Assembly: GCF_016907975.1 (NCBI RefSeq)
Contig: NZ_JAFBCY010000001.1
Span: forward strand, 620,001 to 684,000
DNA length: 64,000 nt
Source: Methylopila capsulata
GTDB lineage: Bacteria > Pseudomonadota > Alphaproteobacteria > Rhizobiales > Methylopilaceae
Direction: 5' to 3'
Part shown: positions 1 to 7,437 of the stretch, one piece after another
How the letters are laid out: each line of letters opens with the position of its first letter
How positions within the stretch are numbered: the stretch's first letter is position 1
The notes under the pieces: generated by a model
What the model was told of the DNA's origin: nothing
Seen by the model: only the letters and a program-made list of their open reading frames with translations
The model's database searches: none
Translations under genes and position numbers: made by a program

Positions 1-105
1 CTGGAAAGCTTCCCGCAGCAGCCGCCGGCCGACACCGCGGCCGTATGCGATCTCGCGGCGAGCCCGAACGAGACCAAGCAGTTCGTCATAGACGTGAAGA
101 GCTGA
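1..105 (+). CDS. C-terminal end of an unidentified protein (cut by the left edge)
   Basis: An open frame runs from the first base to a TGA at 103-105 and encodes the last 34 residues of a protein ending in VIDVKS. The codons have the G/C third positions of the real genes nearby. The fragment has no recognisable domain. It lies about 200 bases upstream of the permeases of a HAAT-type ABC transporter, where a periplasmic binding protein or an amidase often sits, so either is possible, but this is inference from position only. An intergenic palindrome follows the stop. Confidence 0.45.
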   Translation: MESFPQQPPADTAAVCDLAASPNETKQFVIDVKS

Positions 106-132
106 GGCGAGGCTGGGGCGGCCGCGACTGGC

Positions 133-252
133 TGCGTACTTCGAGACGGCCCTACGGGCCTCCTCAGCCTGAGGACCCTTTGGGGGTGAAGCGGCGCTCC
201 CCCTCCTCATGCTGAGGAGCCTCGCGAACAGTGAGACGTCTCGAAGCACGCA
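133..252. repeat. Imperfect intergenic palindrome, Rhizobiales type
   Basis: The left arm (133-175) contains CTTCGAGACG and CTCCTCAGCCTGAGGA. The right arm (203-252) repeats these as the reverse complement, CTCATGCTGAGGAG and GTCTCGAAG, so the whole can fold into a long hairpin with a short central loop. The motif pair 'TTCGAGACG ... CTCAGGATGAGG' is a very common dispersed intergenic palindrome in Rhizobiales genomes (established pattern, from memory). It lies between the left-edge gene and the first permease. An ATG at 209 inside the right arm opens the next reading frame but is unlikely to be its true start. Confidence 0.75.
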
Positions 253-313
253 CTCATCTGACGCGGCCCCCTGTCGCTTGCGCCGAAGCTCCGCCGCATT
301 CTGGAGACGAACC

Positions 314-1180
314 TTGGACTATGCGCTCATCGTCATCCTGCAGCTCGTCGTGACCATCGCCAACCTCGCGCTCATCAGCGCGGGGCTGGCGGTGATCTTC
401 GGCATGATGCGGATCATCAACATGGCCCACGGCGAATTCCTGATGCTCGGGGGCTACGCAGCGCTGGTCTCGCACCAGGCGGGGCTCAATCTCTGGCTCG
501 CGATCTTCGTGGCGGCGCCGGTCACGGTCGGCCTCATCGGCGCCGTGCTGGAACGCCTCGTCATCCGGCGGCTCTACGGGCGGATGATCGACACCATGCT
601 TGCGACCTGGGGCGTCAGCCTCGCGCTCGTCGGCGTCGTCACGGTGATCTTCGGCAACCGCGTCTCCGGCATCTCGCCGCCGCTCGGCAGCGTTCCGATC
701 GGCGGCTACGCCATCGGCCTCTATGAACTGCTCACCGCCGGCGTGACCGCGCTGCTCTTCCTCGGCGGATGGATCGTGCTGAGGCGAACCCCGGTCGGCC
801 TCATCGCCCGCGGCGCCATGCAGAACCGCGAAATGGCGGCGGCGCTCGGCGTCGATCCCGCCAGGGTCTACGCCACGACCTTCGTGACCGGCGCCGCGAT
901 CTCAGGGCTCGCTGGCGCGCTGATCGCGCCGATCACGGGCGTCGCGCCCTCCATCGGCTCGGTCTACATCGCCAAGGCCTTCATCACCGTGATCTCCGGC
1001 GGAACCGCGATCCTGACGGGGGCCCTCAGCGCGTCGGCGCTGCTGGGATCGGTCAACACCGCCTTCTCCTTCGTCATGACGCCGGTGCTCGGCGAGGTCG
1101 CCCTGCTCGCGGCCGCCGTGCTGCTGCTGCGCGTGCTGCCGCGGGGGATCACCGGCCGCTTCTTCCGGAGGTCGCTGTGA
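314..1180 (+). CDS. ABC transporter permease, LivH/UrtB type (HAAT family), first cluster
   Basis: Inner-membrane permease of a branched-chain amino acid/urea/amide type ABC importer, 288 residues with about eight hydrophobic segments. The family motif INMAHGEF lies near residues 35-42. An EAA-like cytoplasmic loop with GLIARGAMQNREMAA, followed by ALGVDPARV, is the contact for the ATPase. I place the start at TTG 314, with GGAGA at 303-307 and a 6-base spacer. The in-frame ATG at 209 lies inside the palindromic repeat and would add 35 residues with no counterpart in the family. The gene overlaps the next permease by four bases (GTGA). It is the first of four coupled transporter genes. The substrate is not determined; amide, urea or amino acid are all possible. 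Confidence 0.85.
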   Translation: MDYALIVILQLVVTIANLALISAGLAVIFGMMRIINMAHGEFLMLGGYAALVSHQAGLNLWLAIFVAAPVTVGLIGAVLERLVIRRLYGRMIDTMLATWGVSLALVGVVTVIFGNRVSGISPPLGSVPIGGYAIGLYELLTAGVTALLFLGGWIVLRRTPVGLIARGAMQNREMAAALGVDPARVYATTFVTGAAISGLAGALIAPITGVAPSIGSVYIAKAFITVISGGTAILTGALSASALLGSVNTAFSFVMTPVLGEVALLAAAVLLLRVLPRGITGRFFRRSL

Positions 1181-2238
1181 CCCTTCGCGACGCTCTCGGC
1201 TGGCTGCTCGTCGGAGCCGCCGCCCTCTACGCCCTCGTGGCCGTTCCCACGGGGGGCGAGCTGACGACCATGATCAACGGCTCGATCTACGCGAGCTACG
1301 CGATCCTCGCGCTCTCGCTCGCGCTGATCTGGGGCTACGCCGGCATCCTCAGCTTCGGGCAAGCCGCGTTCTTCGGCCTCGCGGGCTACGTCTACGCGGT
1401 CGCCGGCCTCAACCTCGAAAGCACCCCGCTTGCGGCCGTGATCGCCGTCGCGGCCGCCGCCGGCTTCGCAGCCCTGCTCGGCTACTTCATGTTCTGGGGA
1501 CGGATCTCGGACGTCTATCTCGGCGTGATCACCCTCACGGTCTCGCTGATCCTCTACCGCTTCATCAACCAGACCGCGGGCGAGGAGTGGACGATCGGCG
1601 CAGCCCCGCTCGGCGGCTTCAACGGCATCCCCTCCACCCCCATCCTCGCGCCGCCGGGCCACCCGGACGAGCCCTTCCTGCCGGAGCAGATCTACGTGCT
1701 CGCGGTCGGCGCACTGCTCGCCTGCTACGTGATCTGCAAACTCGCGATGGCGACGCGCTTCGGCCGGGCGGTGGTCGCGATCCGCGAGAACGAGGGGCGC
1801 GCCGAGCTGCTCGGCTACGACACCCGCCGCTACAAGCTCGGGATCTTCACCCTCGGCGGCGCCATCGCGGGCGTCGGTGGCGTGCTGTTCGCCAACAGCG
1901 TCTTCGTCAGCCCCAACATGTTCAGCCTCCAGACCAACGGGCAGGTGATCATCTGGGTGATCGTCGGCGGGCTCGGCACCTTCGCCGGCCCCGTGATCGG
2001 CTGCTTCCTGCTGATGGCGCTTTCGACCTGGCTCGGCTCGCTCGACGCAGGGCCGGGCTTCGCCGTCCTCGACCCGAACCTCGTCATGGGCGTCGTGCTC
2101 ACGCTCTGCGTGCTCGGTCTGCGGCAGGGCCTCCTGCCGACGGCGCTCGCGCTTGGAGAGCGCCTGCTCGCAAAGGCGCGCGGGACGCGCGGGCGCGGCG
2201 CGGCGGAGCTTGGCCAGCCGGCGGAGGAACGGCCATGA
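1177..2238 (+). CDS. ABC transporter permease, LivM/UrtC type, first cluster
   Basis: Second membrane subunit of the importer, 353 residues. The signature WGYAGILSFGQAAFFG, typical of LivM/UrtC permeases, lies near residues 50-65. An EAA-like loop (GRAVVAIRENEGRAELLGYD) lies near residue 195. The GTG start at 1177 overlaps the preceding TGA and is preceded by GGAGG at 1167-1171 with a 5-base spacer. The reading frame continues open far upstream, but that part is only a shadow of the first permease. The last 30 residues are a charged tail (RGTRGRGAAE). The stop overlaps the following ATPase start as ATGA. Confidence 0.88.
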   Translation: MTLRDALGWLLVGAAALYALVAVPTGGELTTMINGSIYASYAILALSLALIWGYAGILSFGQAAFFGLAGYVYAVAGLNLESTPLAAVIAVAAAAGFAALLGYFMFWGRISDVYLGVITLTVSLILYRFINQTAGEEWTIGAAPLGGFNGIPSTPILAPPGHPDEPFLPEQIYVLAVGALLACYVICKLAMATRFGRAVVAIRENEGRAELLGYDTRRYKLGIFTLGGAIAGVGGVLFANSVFVSPNMFSLQTNGQVIIWVIVGGLGTFAGPVIGCFLLMALSTWLGSLDAGPGFAVLDPNLVMGVVLTLCVLGLRQGLLPTALALGERLLAKARGTRGRGAAELGQPAEERP

Positions 2239-2957
2239 CCGACGCTCCCCTGCTCGAGGCGGAAGGCCTCGTCATGCGTTTCGGCGGCGTGACGGCCGTC
2301 GCCGGCGTCGATTTCTCGCTCGGCGAGGGCGAACTGCATTGCCTCGTCGGCCCCAACGGCGCCGGCAAGAGCACCTTCTTCAAGATGCTCTGCGGCCAGC
2401 TGAAGCCCACCGCCGGCGACGTGCGGCTGCGCGGGCGCAGCATCGCAGGCCTGCCGGCCTCGCGCATCGCCCGGCTCGGCGTGGGCGTGAAGACGCAGGT
2501 GCCGAGCCTGTTCGACGGGCTGACGGCGATGGCGAGCGTCCGCGTCGCGACCGACGCCGTGCTGCCGCCGACGTTGTCGAAGAGGCGCGCGGAGGAAGCG
2601 CTGGAGCGCATGGGCGTGTCCCGGCTCGCCGGCCACGTCGTGGGTCGCCTTGCGCACGGTCAGCGCCAGCTCGTCGAGCTCGCCATGGTGATCGCCCAGA
2701 AGCCGGACCTGATCCTGCTCGACGAGCCGGCGGCGGGCATGACCGGCGCCGAGGTCGACCGGCTGGGCGACCTGATCGTCGAGCTCGCGCGCTCGAGCTC
2801 GGTCATCGTGGTGGAGCACGACATGGCCTTCATCCGCCGCATCGCCCGCACCGTGACGGTGTTCAATCAGGGCCGCGTGCTGGCGCAGGGGCCGGCGGCC
2901 GAGGTGCTGGCCGACAGCCGCGTGCGCGACGTCTACCTCGGGAAGGACGCAGCATGA
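2235..2957 (+). CDS. ABC transporter ATP-binding protein, LivG/UrtD type, first cluster
   Basis: Cytoplasmic ATPase of the first importer, 240 residues. Visible motifs are Walker A GPNGAGKST (39-47), a degenerate signature LAHGQRQL, Walker B LILLDEPAAGM, and the switch histidine in VVEHDM. The LAHGQ form of the signature and the DEPAAGM sequence are usual for LivG/UrtD rather than LivF. The start ATG 2235 overlaps the permease stop and has GGAGG at 2223-2227 with a 7-base spacer. Its own stop overlaps the next ATPase (ATGA at 2954), so the four genes are probably translationally coupled. Confidence 0.9.
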   Translation: MTDAPLLEAEGLVMRFGGVTAVAGVDFSLGEGELHCLVGPNGAGKSTFFKMLCGQLKPTAGDVRLRGRSIAGLPASRIARLGVGVKTQVPSLFDGLTAMASVRVATDAVLPPTLSKRRAEEALERMGVSRLAGHVVGRLAHGQRQLVELAMVIAQKPDLILLDEPAAGMTGAEVDRLGDLIVELARSSSVIVVEHDMAFIRRIARTVTVFNQGRVLAQGPAAEVLADSRVRDVYLGKDAA

Positions 2958-3628
2958 GCCTGCTGACCGTCTCCGACCTCGCCGCCGGCTACGGCCAGAT
3001 CGGCATCCTCCGCGACGTCGCCCTCACCGTCGACAAGGGCGAGATCCTCGGCGTGCTCGGGCACAACGGCATGGGCAAGAGCACGCTGCTCAAGGCGCTG
3101 AGCGGCGCGATCCCCGTGACACGGGGGGCGATCGTGTTCGAGGGGCTCGACGTCGCCCGCGAGCCGCCGTTCCGCCGGGCCCGGCGCGGCCTCGGCTACG
3201 TGCCCCAGGGCCGGCAGATCTTCCCGGCGCTGACGGTGCGCGAGAACATGGAGTACGCCGCCCGCGCCGCCGCCCAGCCGCTCGAGATCGTCGACGACAT
3301 GATCGCGCGGTTTCCGCGCCTGACACCGATCCTCGACCGCGCCGGCGGCGTGCTCTCGGGCGGCGAGCAGCAGATCCTCGCGCTCGCCCGCTGCCTGTGC
3401 GGACGGCCGTCTCTGGTCCTGCTGGACGAGCCGACCGAGGGCATCCAGCCGTCGATCCGCGACGAGATCGTGGAGACGCTGCTGCGGCTGCGGCGGTCGC
3501 TGGGGCTGTCGATCCTGCTCGTCGAGCAGAACGTCAAGTTCATGGGCGACCTCGCCGATCGCGTGCTGCACATGGAGAAGGGACGGCTTTCCGCCGCCGC
3601 GACGCCCGAGATCGCGGCGATGGCCTGA
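2954..3628 (+). CDS. ABC transporter ATP-binding protein, LivF/UrtE type, first cluster
   Basis: Second ATPase of the first importer, 224 residues. Walker A is GHNGMGKST (36-44); the Asn-Gly-Met form is typical of LivF/UrtE proteins. The Q-loop region is GYVPQGRQIFP, the signature LSGGEQQ, and Walker B LVLLDEPTEGIQPS. The DEPTEGIQPS stretch is shared with UrtE and with the second-cluster ATPase at 9266. It ends the first cluster. A solitary gene on the opposite strand follows after 21 bases, and I see no terminator hairpin with a T-run between them. Confidence 0.9.
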   Translation: MSLLTVSDLAAGYGQIGILRDVALTVDKGEILGVLGHNGMGKSTLLKALSGAIPVTRGAIVFEGLDVAREPPFRRARRGLGYVPQGRQIFPALTVRENMEYAARAAAQPLEIVDDMIARFPRLTPILDRAGGVLSGGEQQILALARCLCGRPSLVLLDEPTEGIQPSIRDEIVETLLRLRRSLGLSILLVEQNVKFMGDLADRVLHMEKGRLSAAATPEIAAMA

Positions 3629-3649
3629 CCGCGGCCAAGCGGACGGTCG

Positions 3650-4036
3650 TCAGCGCGCGGTCTTGAGCGCGCCGGACCCTGATACCCGGACGGTCGCGAA
3701 GCGGCCGAGCGCGAGGCCATGCATCTCGCGCGACCGCAGATCGGCCTGGCCGCCGTTCGGCCTCGCCGGTCCGCGGGTGCGGAGATCGGTCTCCTGGGCG
3801 CCGCCGATGACCGACGACTTCTGCGCCAGCAGCCGCCGCAACTCACGGTTCTCCACGCTGAGCGCCTTCAGCTGTCGCACGCCCGCAGGCGCAAGGCCGG
3901 CGAACTTCTGCTTCCAGCGGTAGAACGTGCGGACCGAGACGTGAGCGCTCGCGCAGACGGCCTCGAGCGGAGCGCCGTTCTCGACCTCCTGCAGCAGGCC
4001 CGCGATCTCTTCGTCGGTCAAACGCGAACGGCTCAT
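3650..4036 (-). CDS. IS3 OrfA-like helix-turn-helix protein without a transposase partner
   Basis: A 128-residue protein. Residues 1-50 match the HTH_Tnp_1 type of helix-turn-helix (LTDEEIAGLL ... VSVRTFYRWKQKF), as found in the OrfA subunit of IS3/IS911 elements. A short leucine-rich coiled coil follows (LKALSVENRELRRLLAQ). The C-terminal 50 residues are unusual and Arg/Gly-rich. No DDE-encoding orfB and no terminal inverted repeats were found around it. It could be a remnant of an insertion sequence or a domesticated DNA-binding protein. The ATG at 4036 has GGAGG upstream at a 9-base spacing, so the start is well supported. It sits between two nitrogen-compound transporters. Confidence 0.65.
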   Translation of the reverse strand: MSRSRLTDEEIAGLLQEVENGAPLEAVCASAHVSVRTFYRWKQKFAGLAPAGVRQLKALSVENRELRRLLAQKSSVIGGAQETDLRTRGPARPNGGQADLRSREMHGLALGRFATVRVSGSGALKTAR

Positions 4037-4413
4037 GGTCTCAAGCCTCCGGTCCAGCTCTCAAGGGGCGGCGGCGATGGTCATGCGCAGCCCTTAGGCC
4101 TGCTCAACTGAGAGGCAGCATGATCCCCGAGGCCGCGTTGCGCAATCCCGGATCACGGGCGTGACGCGCCTTTCGGGACGCCCTCCCACCGCCACGCGGG
4201 CGGGGAAGACTGAGGCCTCGCCGTGCATCGCGACCAAGGTCGCAGCGAGACCGGGACGCGCCGCGGCATGTCACTTTTGACATCGGCCGCGGTGAGCCCC
4301 GCCAATGCTCATTTCCGCGGCGAAGGCCGTTTTTATTTGATCTTGTCGACGCTTGCCGGACGTCGCCAAATCCACGGCGACCGGATCCATCCCGTCGTCG
4401 CGAGGCCCGTCCG
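4037..4413. other. Intergenic region upstream of the urtA-like gene
   Basis: These 377 bases separate the divergent HTH gene from the urtA-like gene and should hold both promoters. I see TTGACA at 4277-4282 but no convincing -10 hexamer 16-19 bases downstream. An AT-richer stretch at 4328-4345 (TTTTTATTTGATCTTG) stands out from the GC-rich background and could be part of a promoter or operator. No coding frame in it is convincing, and no riboswitch or terminator was recognised. Confidence 0.5.
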
Positions 4414-5664
4414 ATGAGCATCTTCACCCGCCGCACCTTCCTCCAGACCTCCGGCGCGGTCGCCGCGGGCGCGGCGCTGCCGCTCGGCGCCCCGGCGTTC
4501 ATCCGCTCCGCCAACGCCGCCGACACCGTCAAGCTCGGCTGCCTGTTCTCGTCCTCCGGCACGATGGCGAACCTCGAGGGCCGGCTGAACTACGTGGCCA
4601 AGATGGCGGCCGCCGAGATCAACGCCGCCGGCGGCGTGAACGGCAAGACGGTCGAAGTCGTGGCGTCGGACCCCGCCTCCGACTGGCCGCTCTACGCGCA
4701 GGTCGGACGCCAGATGCTGACGGAGACCAAGGTCGCCGCGCTGTTCGGCTGCTGGACCAGCGTGTCGCGCAAGACCGTGCTGCCGGTCGTCGAGCAGAAC
4801 GACGGCCTCTTGTTCTACCCGCTCCACTTCGAGGGCGACGAGAACTCCAAGAACGTCGTCTACGTGAACTCCCCGCCCGCGAGCTCGGTGCTGCCGGCCG
4901 TCGACTACCTCATGAGCCCGGACGGCGTGGAGGCGAAGCGCTTCTTCATGATCGGCTCGGACTACGTCTGGCCGCGCACCATCAACAAGCAGCTCAAGGG
5001 CTACTGGAAGTCCAAGGGCATCGAGGAGACCGCCTGGAAGGAGGAGTACGTTCCCTTCTCCTTCTCGAACTTCCAGACGCTGGTGAACCAGGTGCGCGCC
5101 TTCGCGGACGCGCCGGGCGGCAAGTGCGTCGTGGTGCTGACCGTGGTCGGCTCGTCGATCCCGGACTTCCTGCGCGAGTTCGCGAACCAGGGCATCACCG
5201 CGACCGACGTGCCGATCCTCGGCCTCGACATGGTGGAGGCCGACCTTGAAGGCCTCGACACCAAGAAGCTCGTCGGCCACCTCAACTGCTGGGCCTACCT
5301 GCAGCAGGCGAAGGGCGAGGCCAACACGAAGTTCCTGTCCGGCTGGAAGGACTTCGTCGCCAAGGAGAAGGTGCCCTTCTCCGCCGACGTCGCCATCGAC
5401 CCGATGGTCTCGACCTACGACGCCGTCCACCTCTGGGCGATGGCCGCCAAGAAGGCCGGGTCCTTTGACGTGCCGGAGGTGCGCAAGGCCTTCGCAGGGC
5501 TGAGCTTCGATTGCCCCTCGGGCTACAAGATCGCGATGACCGCCGAGAACAATTATGTCTCGCGCGGCGTGTTCATCGGGTCGGTCAACGAGTCCCAGGG
5601 GTTCGACGTGCTCTGGCAGTCCAAGGACGCGCCGAAGCCCGTGCCGATGAGCCCCTTCGGCTGA
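4414..5664 (+). CDS. urtA: Urea/short-amide ABC transporter substrate-binding protein (UrtA/FmdD family)
   Basis: Periplasmic binding protein of 416 residues. It begins with a twin-arginine-type leader (RRTFLQTSG, hydrophobic core, ANAAD cleavage region near residue 36), so export of a folded protein by Tat is likely. The mature protein carries family signatures: SSSGTMA, FGCWTSVSRK, GLLFYP, NSPPASSVLPAVDYL and a C-terminal PMSPFG. These are shared by UrtA (urea) and FmdD (short-chain amides). The formamidase-like gene downstream and the absence of urease favour amides, which is inference. It is the first gene of an apparent operon extending to 11691. The ATG at 4414 gives a complete signal peptide. 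Confidence 0.85.
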   Translation: MSIFTRRTFLQTSGAVAAGAALPLGAPAFIRSANAADTVKLGCLFSSSGTMANLEGRLNYVAKMAAAEINAAGGVNGKTVEVVASDPASDWPLYAQVGRQMLTETKVAALFGCWTSVSRKTVLPVVEQNDGLLFYPLHFEGDENSKNVVYVNSPPASSVLPAVDYLMSPDGVEAKRFFMIGSDYVWPRTINKQLKGYWKSKGIEETAWKEEYVPFSFSNFQTLVNQVRAFADAPGGKCVVVLTVVGSSIPDFLREFANQGITATDVPILGLDMVEADLEGLDTKKLVGHLNCWAYLQQAKGEANTKFLSGWKDFVAKEKVPFSADVAIDPMVSTYDAVHLWAMAAKKAGSFDVPEVRKAFAGLSFDCPSGYKIAMTAENNYVSRGVFIGSVNESQGFDVLWQSKDAPKPVPMSPFG

Positions 5665-5678
5665 GCGAGGCCGTCCGC

Positions 5679-7289
5679 ATGCGCATGGGCCGGCGTCTCG
5701 GTCTGCTGCTCCTGGCGTTCGGCGCGGGGTGGGGCTCCCCCGCCCTCGCCTACGACCGGGCGCAGATCGCGACCCAGGCGTGCTCCGGCGCGGCGGGCTT
5801 GAGCGAGGCGGCGGCGACCCTGACCGCCGGCGCTTCCTCGGCGACGCCTGAGGACGCCGCCTGGGCGGCGAGGCTGACGGGCGCCCTGCTCGACAAGACG
5901 ATCCGGTGCGGCGCAGGCGCCTCCACGATCGAAAGCCCCTCCGGCTCCGTGGACGCCGCCACGCTCGCCAAGGCCGCGCCCGCCGAGGGCCCAGCGCCGG
6001 TGCTGAGCCTGAAGAACCGCCCACTGGTCGAGACCGCCCGCGCGGCGGCGACCTTGTTCGCCGGCGCGACGGCGGGCGACCGGGCGACCGCGCTGCGCGC
6101 CCTCGAGCGCCGCGCCGCGAGCCTGCCGCCGGAGCTGTTCGAGACCGCGGCCGCCCGCGAACCCGACGCTGGCCTGAAGGAGCAGATCCTCGGCGTCGGC
6201 CAGAGCGCCCTTCTCAATTCTCCAGACGTCGCGAAGCGGATCGCCGCGATCGAGCGCATCGCCGCCCAGCCGAGCCGGCGCGCCGAGACGCAGATCGCAG
6301 CGCTCAAGAGCGATCCGGCCTACGCGAAGCAACCTGCGTTCGCCGCGGCGGTCGACGCCGGCCTCGCCTCGATCGACCGCTGGCTGCGCGTCTCGTCTGT
6401 CGCCAACACGCTCTACAACGGGCTGTCCTTCGCCTCGATCCTGTTCATGGCGGCGGTCGGCCTCGCCATCATCTTCGGGCTCATGGGCGTCATCAACCTC
6501 GCCCAGGGCGAGTTCATCATGCTCGGCGCTTACGTCACCTACGCCGTGCAGGAGACCTTGCGCGCCGTCGCCCCCGGCCTGCTCGACTGGTACCTGATCC
6601 TCGCGATCCCGGTCGTGTTCCTCGTGGTCGCCGCAGTCGGCGTGGCGCTGGAGGCGACGCTCGTGCGGCGGCTCTACACGCGGCCGCTGATGACGCTGCT
6701 CGCGACTTGGGCGGTCAGCCTGCTGATCGTGAACCTCGTGCGGGTCGGCGTCGGCACGCAGAACCTGCAGTTCGTCACGCCGAGCTGGCTCGCCGGCGGC
6801 AAGCTGCTCGTCGGCGACTTCATCGTCACCTGGAACCGGCTGTTCGCAATCGTCTTCGCGGGCGTCACGCTGGTCGCCACCTGGGCCGTGCTGAAGCGCA
6901 CGCCGCTCGGCCTCAACATCCGCGCCGTCACCCAAAACCGCGCCATGGCGGGCTGCATCGGCGTGCCGACGCGGCGGGTCGATATGATGGCCTTCGGCCT
7001 CGGCTCGGGGCTCGCCGGCCTCGCCGGGCTCGCGCTCTGCCCGATCTACAACGTGAATCCGCAGATGGGATCGAACTTCGTCATCGACAGCTTCATGGTC
7101 GTGGTGCTCGGCGGCGTCGGCACGCTCGCCGGCACTGTGGTGGCCGCGCTCGGCGTCGGCCAGATCAACGTCCTGATCGAGCCGCTCTACGGCGCCGTCG
7201 CCGCCAAGGTGATCGTGCTGCTGATGATCGTCGGCTTCCTGCAGTGGCGTCCCGAGGGACTCTACGCCGTCAAGGGACGCCGCAAGTGA
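5679..7289 (+). CDS. urtB: Urea/amide ABC transporter permease, long UrtB form
   Basis: 536 residues in two parts. Residues 1-24 form a signal peptide (LGLLLLAFGAGWGSPALA). A soluble, Ala-rich, helical periplasmic-facing domain follows to about residue 235. The rest is a typical permease with the motif INLAQGEFIMLGAY near residue 270 and an EAA-like loop GLNIRAVTQNRAMAGCIG. Such an N-terminal extension is usual for UrtB and absent from LivH, and is the best evidence that this is a Urt/Fmd transporter. I chose ATG 5679, 14 bases after the urtA stop with GAGG 8 bases upstream; ATG 5685 is possible. The open frame before 5679 overlaps urtA and is a shadow. Confidence 0.85.
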   Translation: MRMGRRLGLLLLAFGAGWGSPALAYDRAQIATQACSGAAGLSEAAATLTAGASSATPEDAAWAARLTGALLDKTIRCGAGASTIESPSGSVDAATLAKAAPAEGPAPVLSLKNRPLVETARAAATLFAGATAGDRATALRALERRAASLPPELFETAAAREPDAGLKEQILGVGQSALLNSPDVAKRIAAIERIAAQPSRRAETQIAALKSDPAYAKQPAFAAAVDAGLASIDRWLRVSSVANTLYNGLSFASILFMAAVGLAIIFGLMGVINLAQGEFIMLGAYVTYAVQETLRAVAPGLLDWYLILAIPVVFLVVAAVGVALEATLVRRLYTRPLMTLLATWAVSLLIVNLVRVGVGTQNLQFVTPSWLAGGKLLVGDFIVTWNRLFAIVFAGVTLVATWAVLKRTPLGLNIRAVTQNRAMAGCIGVPTRRVDMMAFGLGSGLAGLAGLALCPIYNVNPQMGSNFVIDSFMVVVLGGVGTLAGTVVAALGVGQINVLIEPLYGAVAAKVIVLLMIVGFLQWRPEGLYAVKGRRK

Positions 7290-7312
7290 GCAGGGTACGA
7301 GTGATGTCAGGC

Positions 7313-7361
7313 GGCGCCCTTCCCCCTCCCCCTTGCGGGGAGGGTCGGGGTGGGGGCGGCG
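7313..7361. repeat. Intergenic G/C-rich hairpin repeat
   Basis: The segment CCCTCCCCCTTGCGGGGAGG with flanking C-tract and G-tract arms can form a hairpin. It lies in the 148-base gap between the urtB-like and urtC-like genes, the only large gap in this operon. The core resembles the repeats at 39588-39914 (CTCTCCCCTTGCGGGAGAGG). It has no T-run and so is unlikely to be a simple terminator. It may affect mRNA stability or the ratio of upstream to downstream transporter genes. Confidence 0.6.
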
Positions 7362-7437
7362 CAGAACATGGCGAAGCGGCGGTGCGCCAAACGGCGCCTG
7401 TGCGTCAGCGCTTCATCCTTCAGCCGGAGCGCCGCCC

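Noticed and set aside
209-313. ATG at 209 as start of the first permease
   Set aside because: It lies inside the palindromic repeat, and the family N-terminus begins at the TTG at 314 with a proper ribosome site.
3650-4036. A complete IS3 insertion sequence
   Set aside because: No orfB with a DDE domain, no terminal inverted repeats and no target duplication were found.
4277-4310. Sigma-70 promoter with TTGACA for the urtA-like gene
   Set aside because: No acceptable -10 hexamer is found at 16-19 bases, so it is only mentioned as a possible element.
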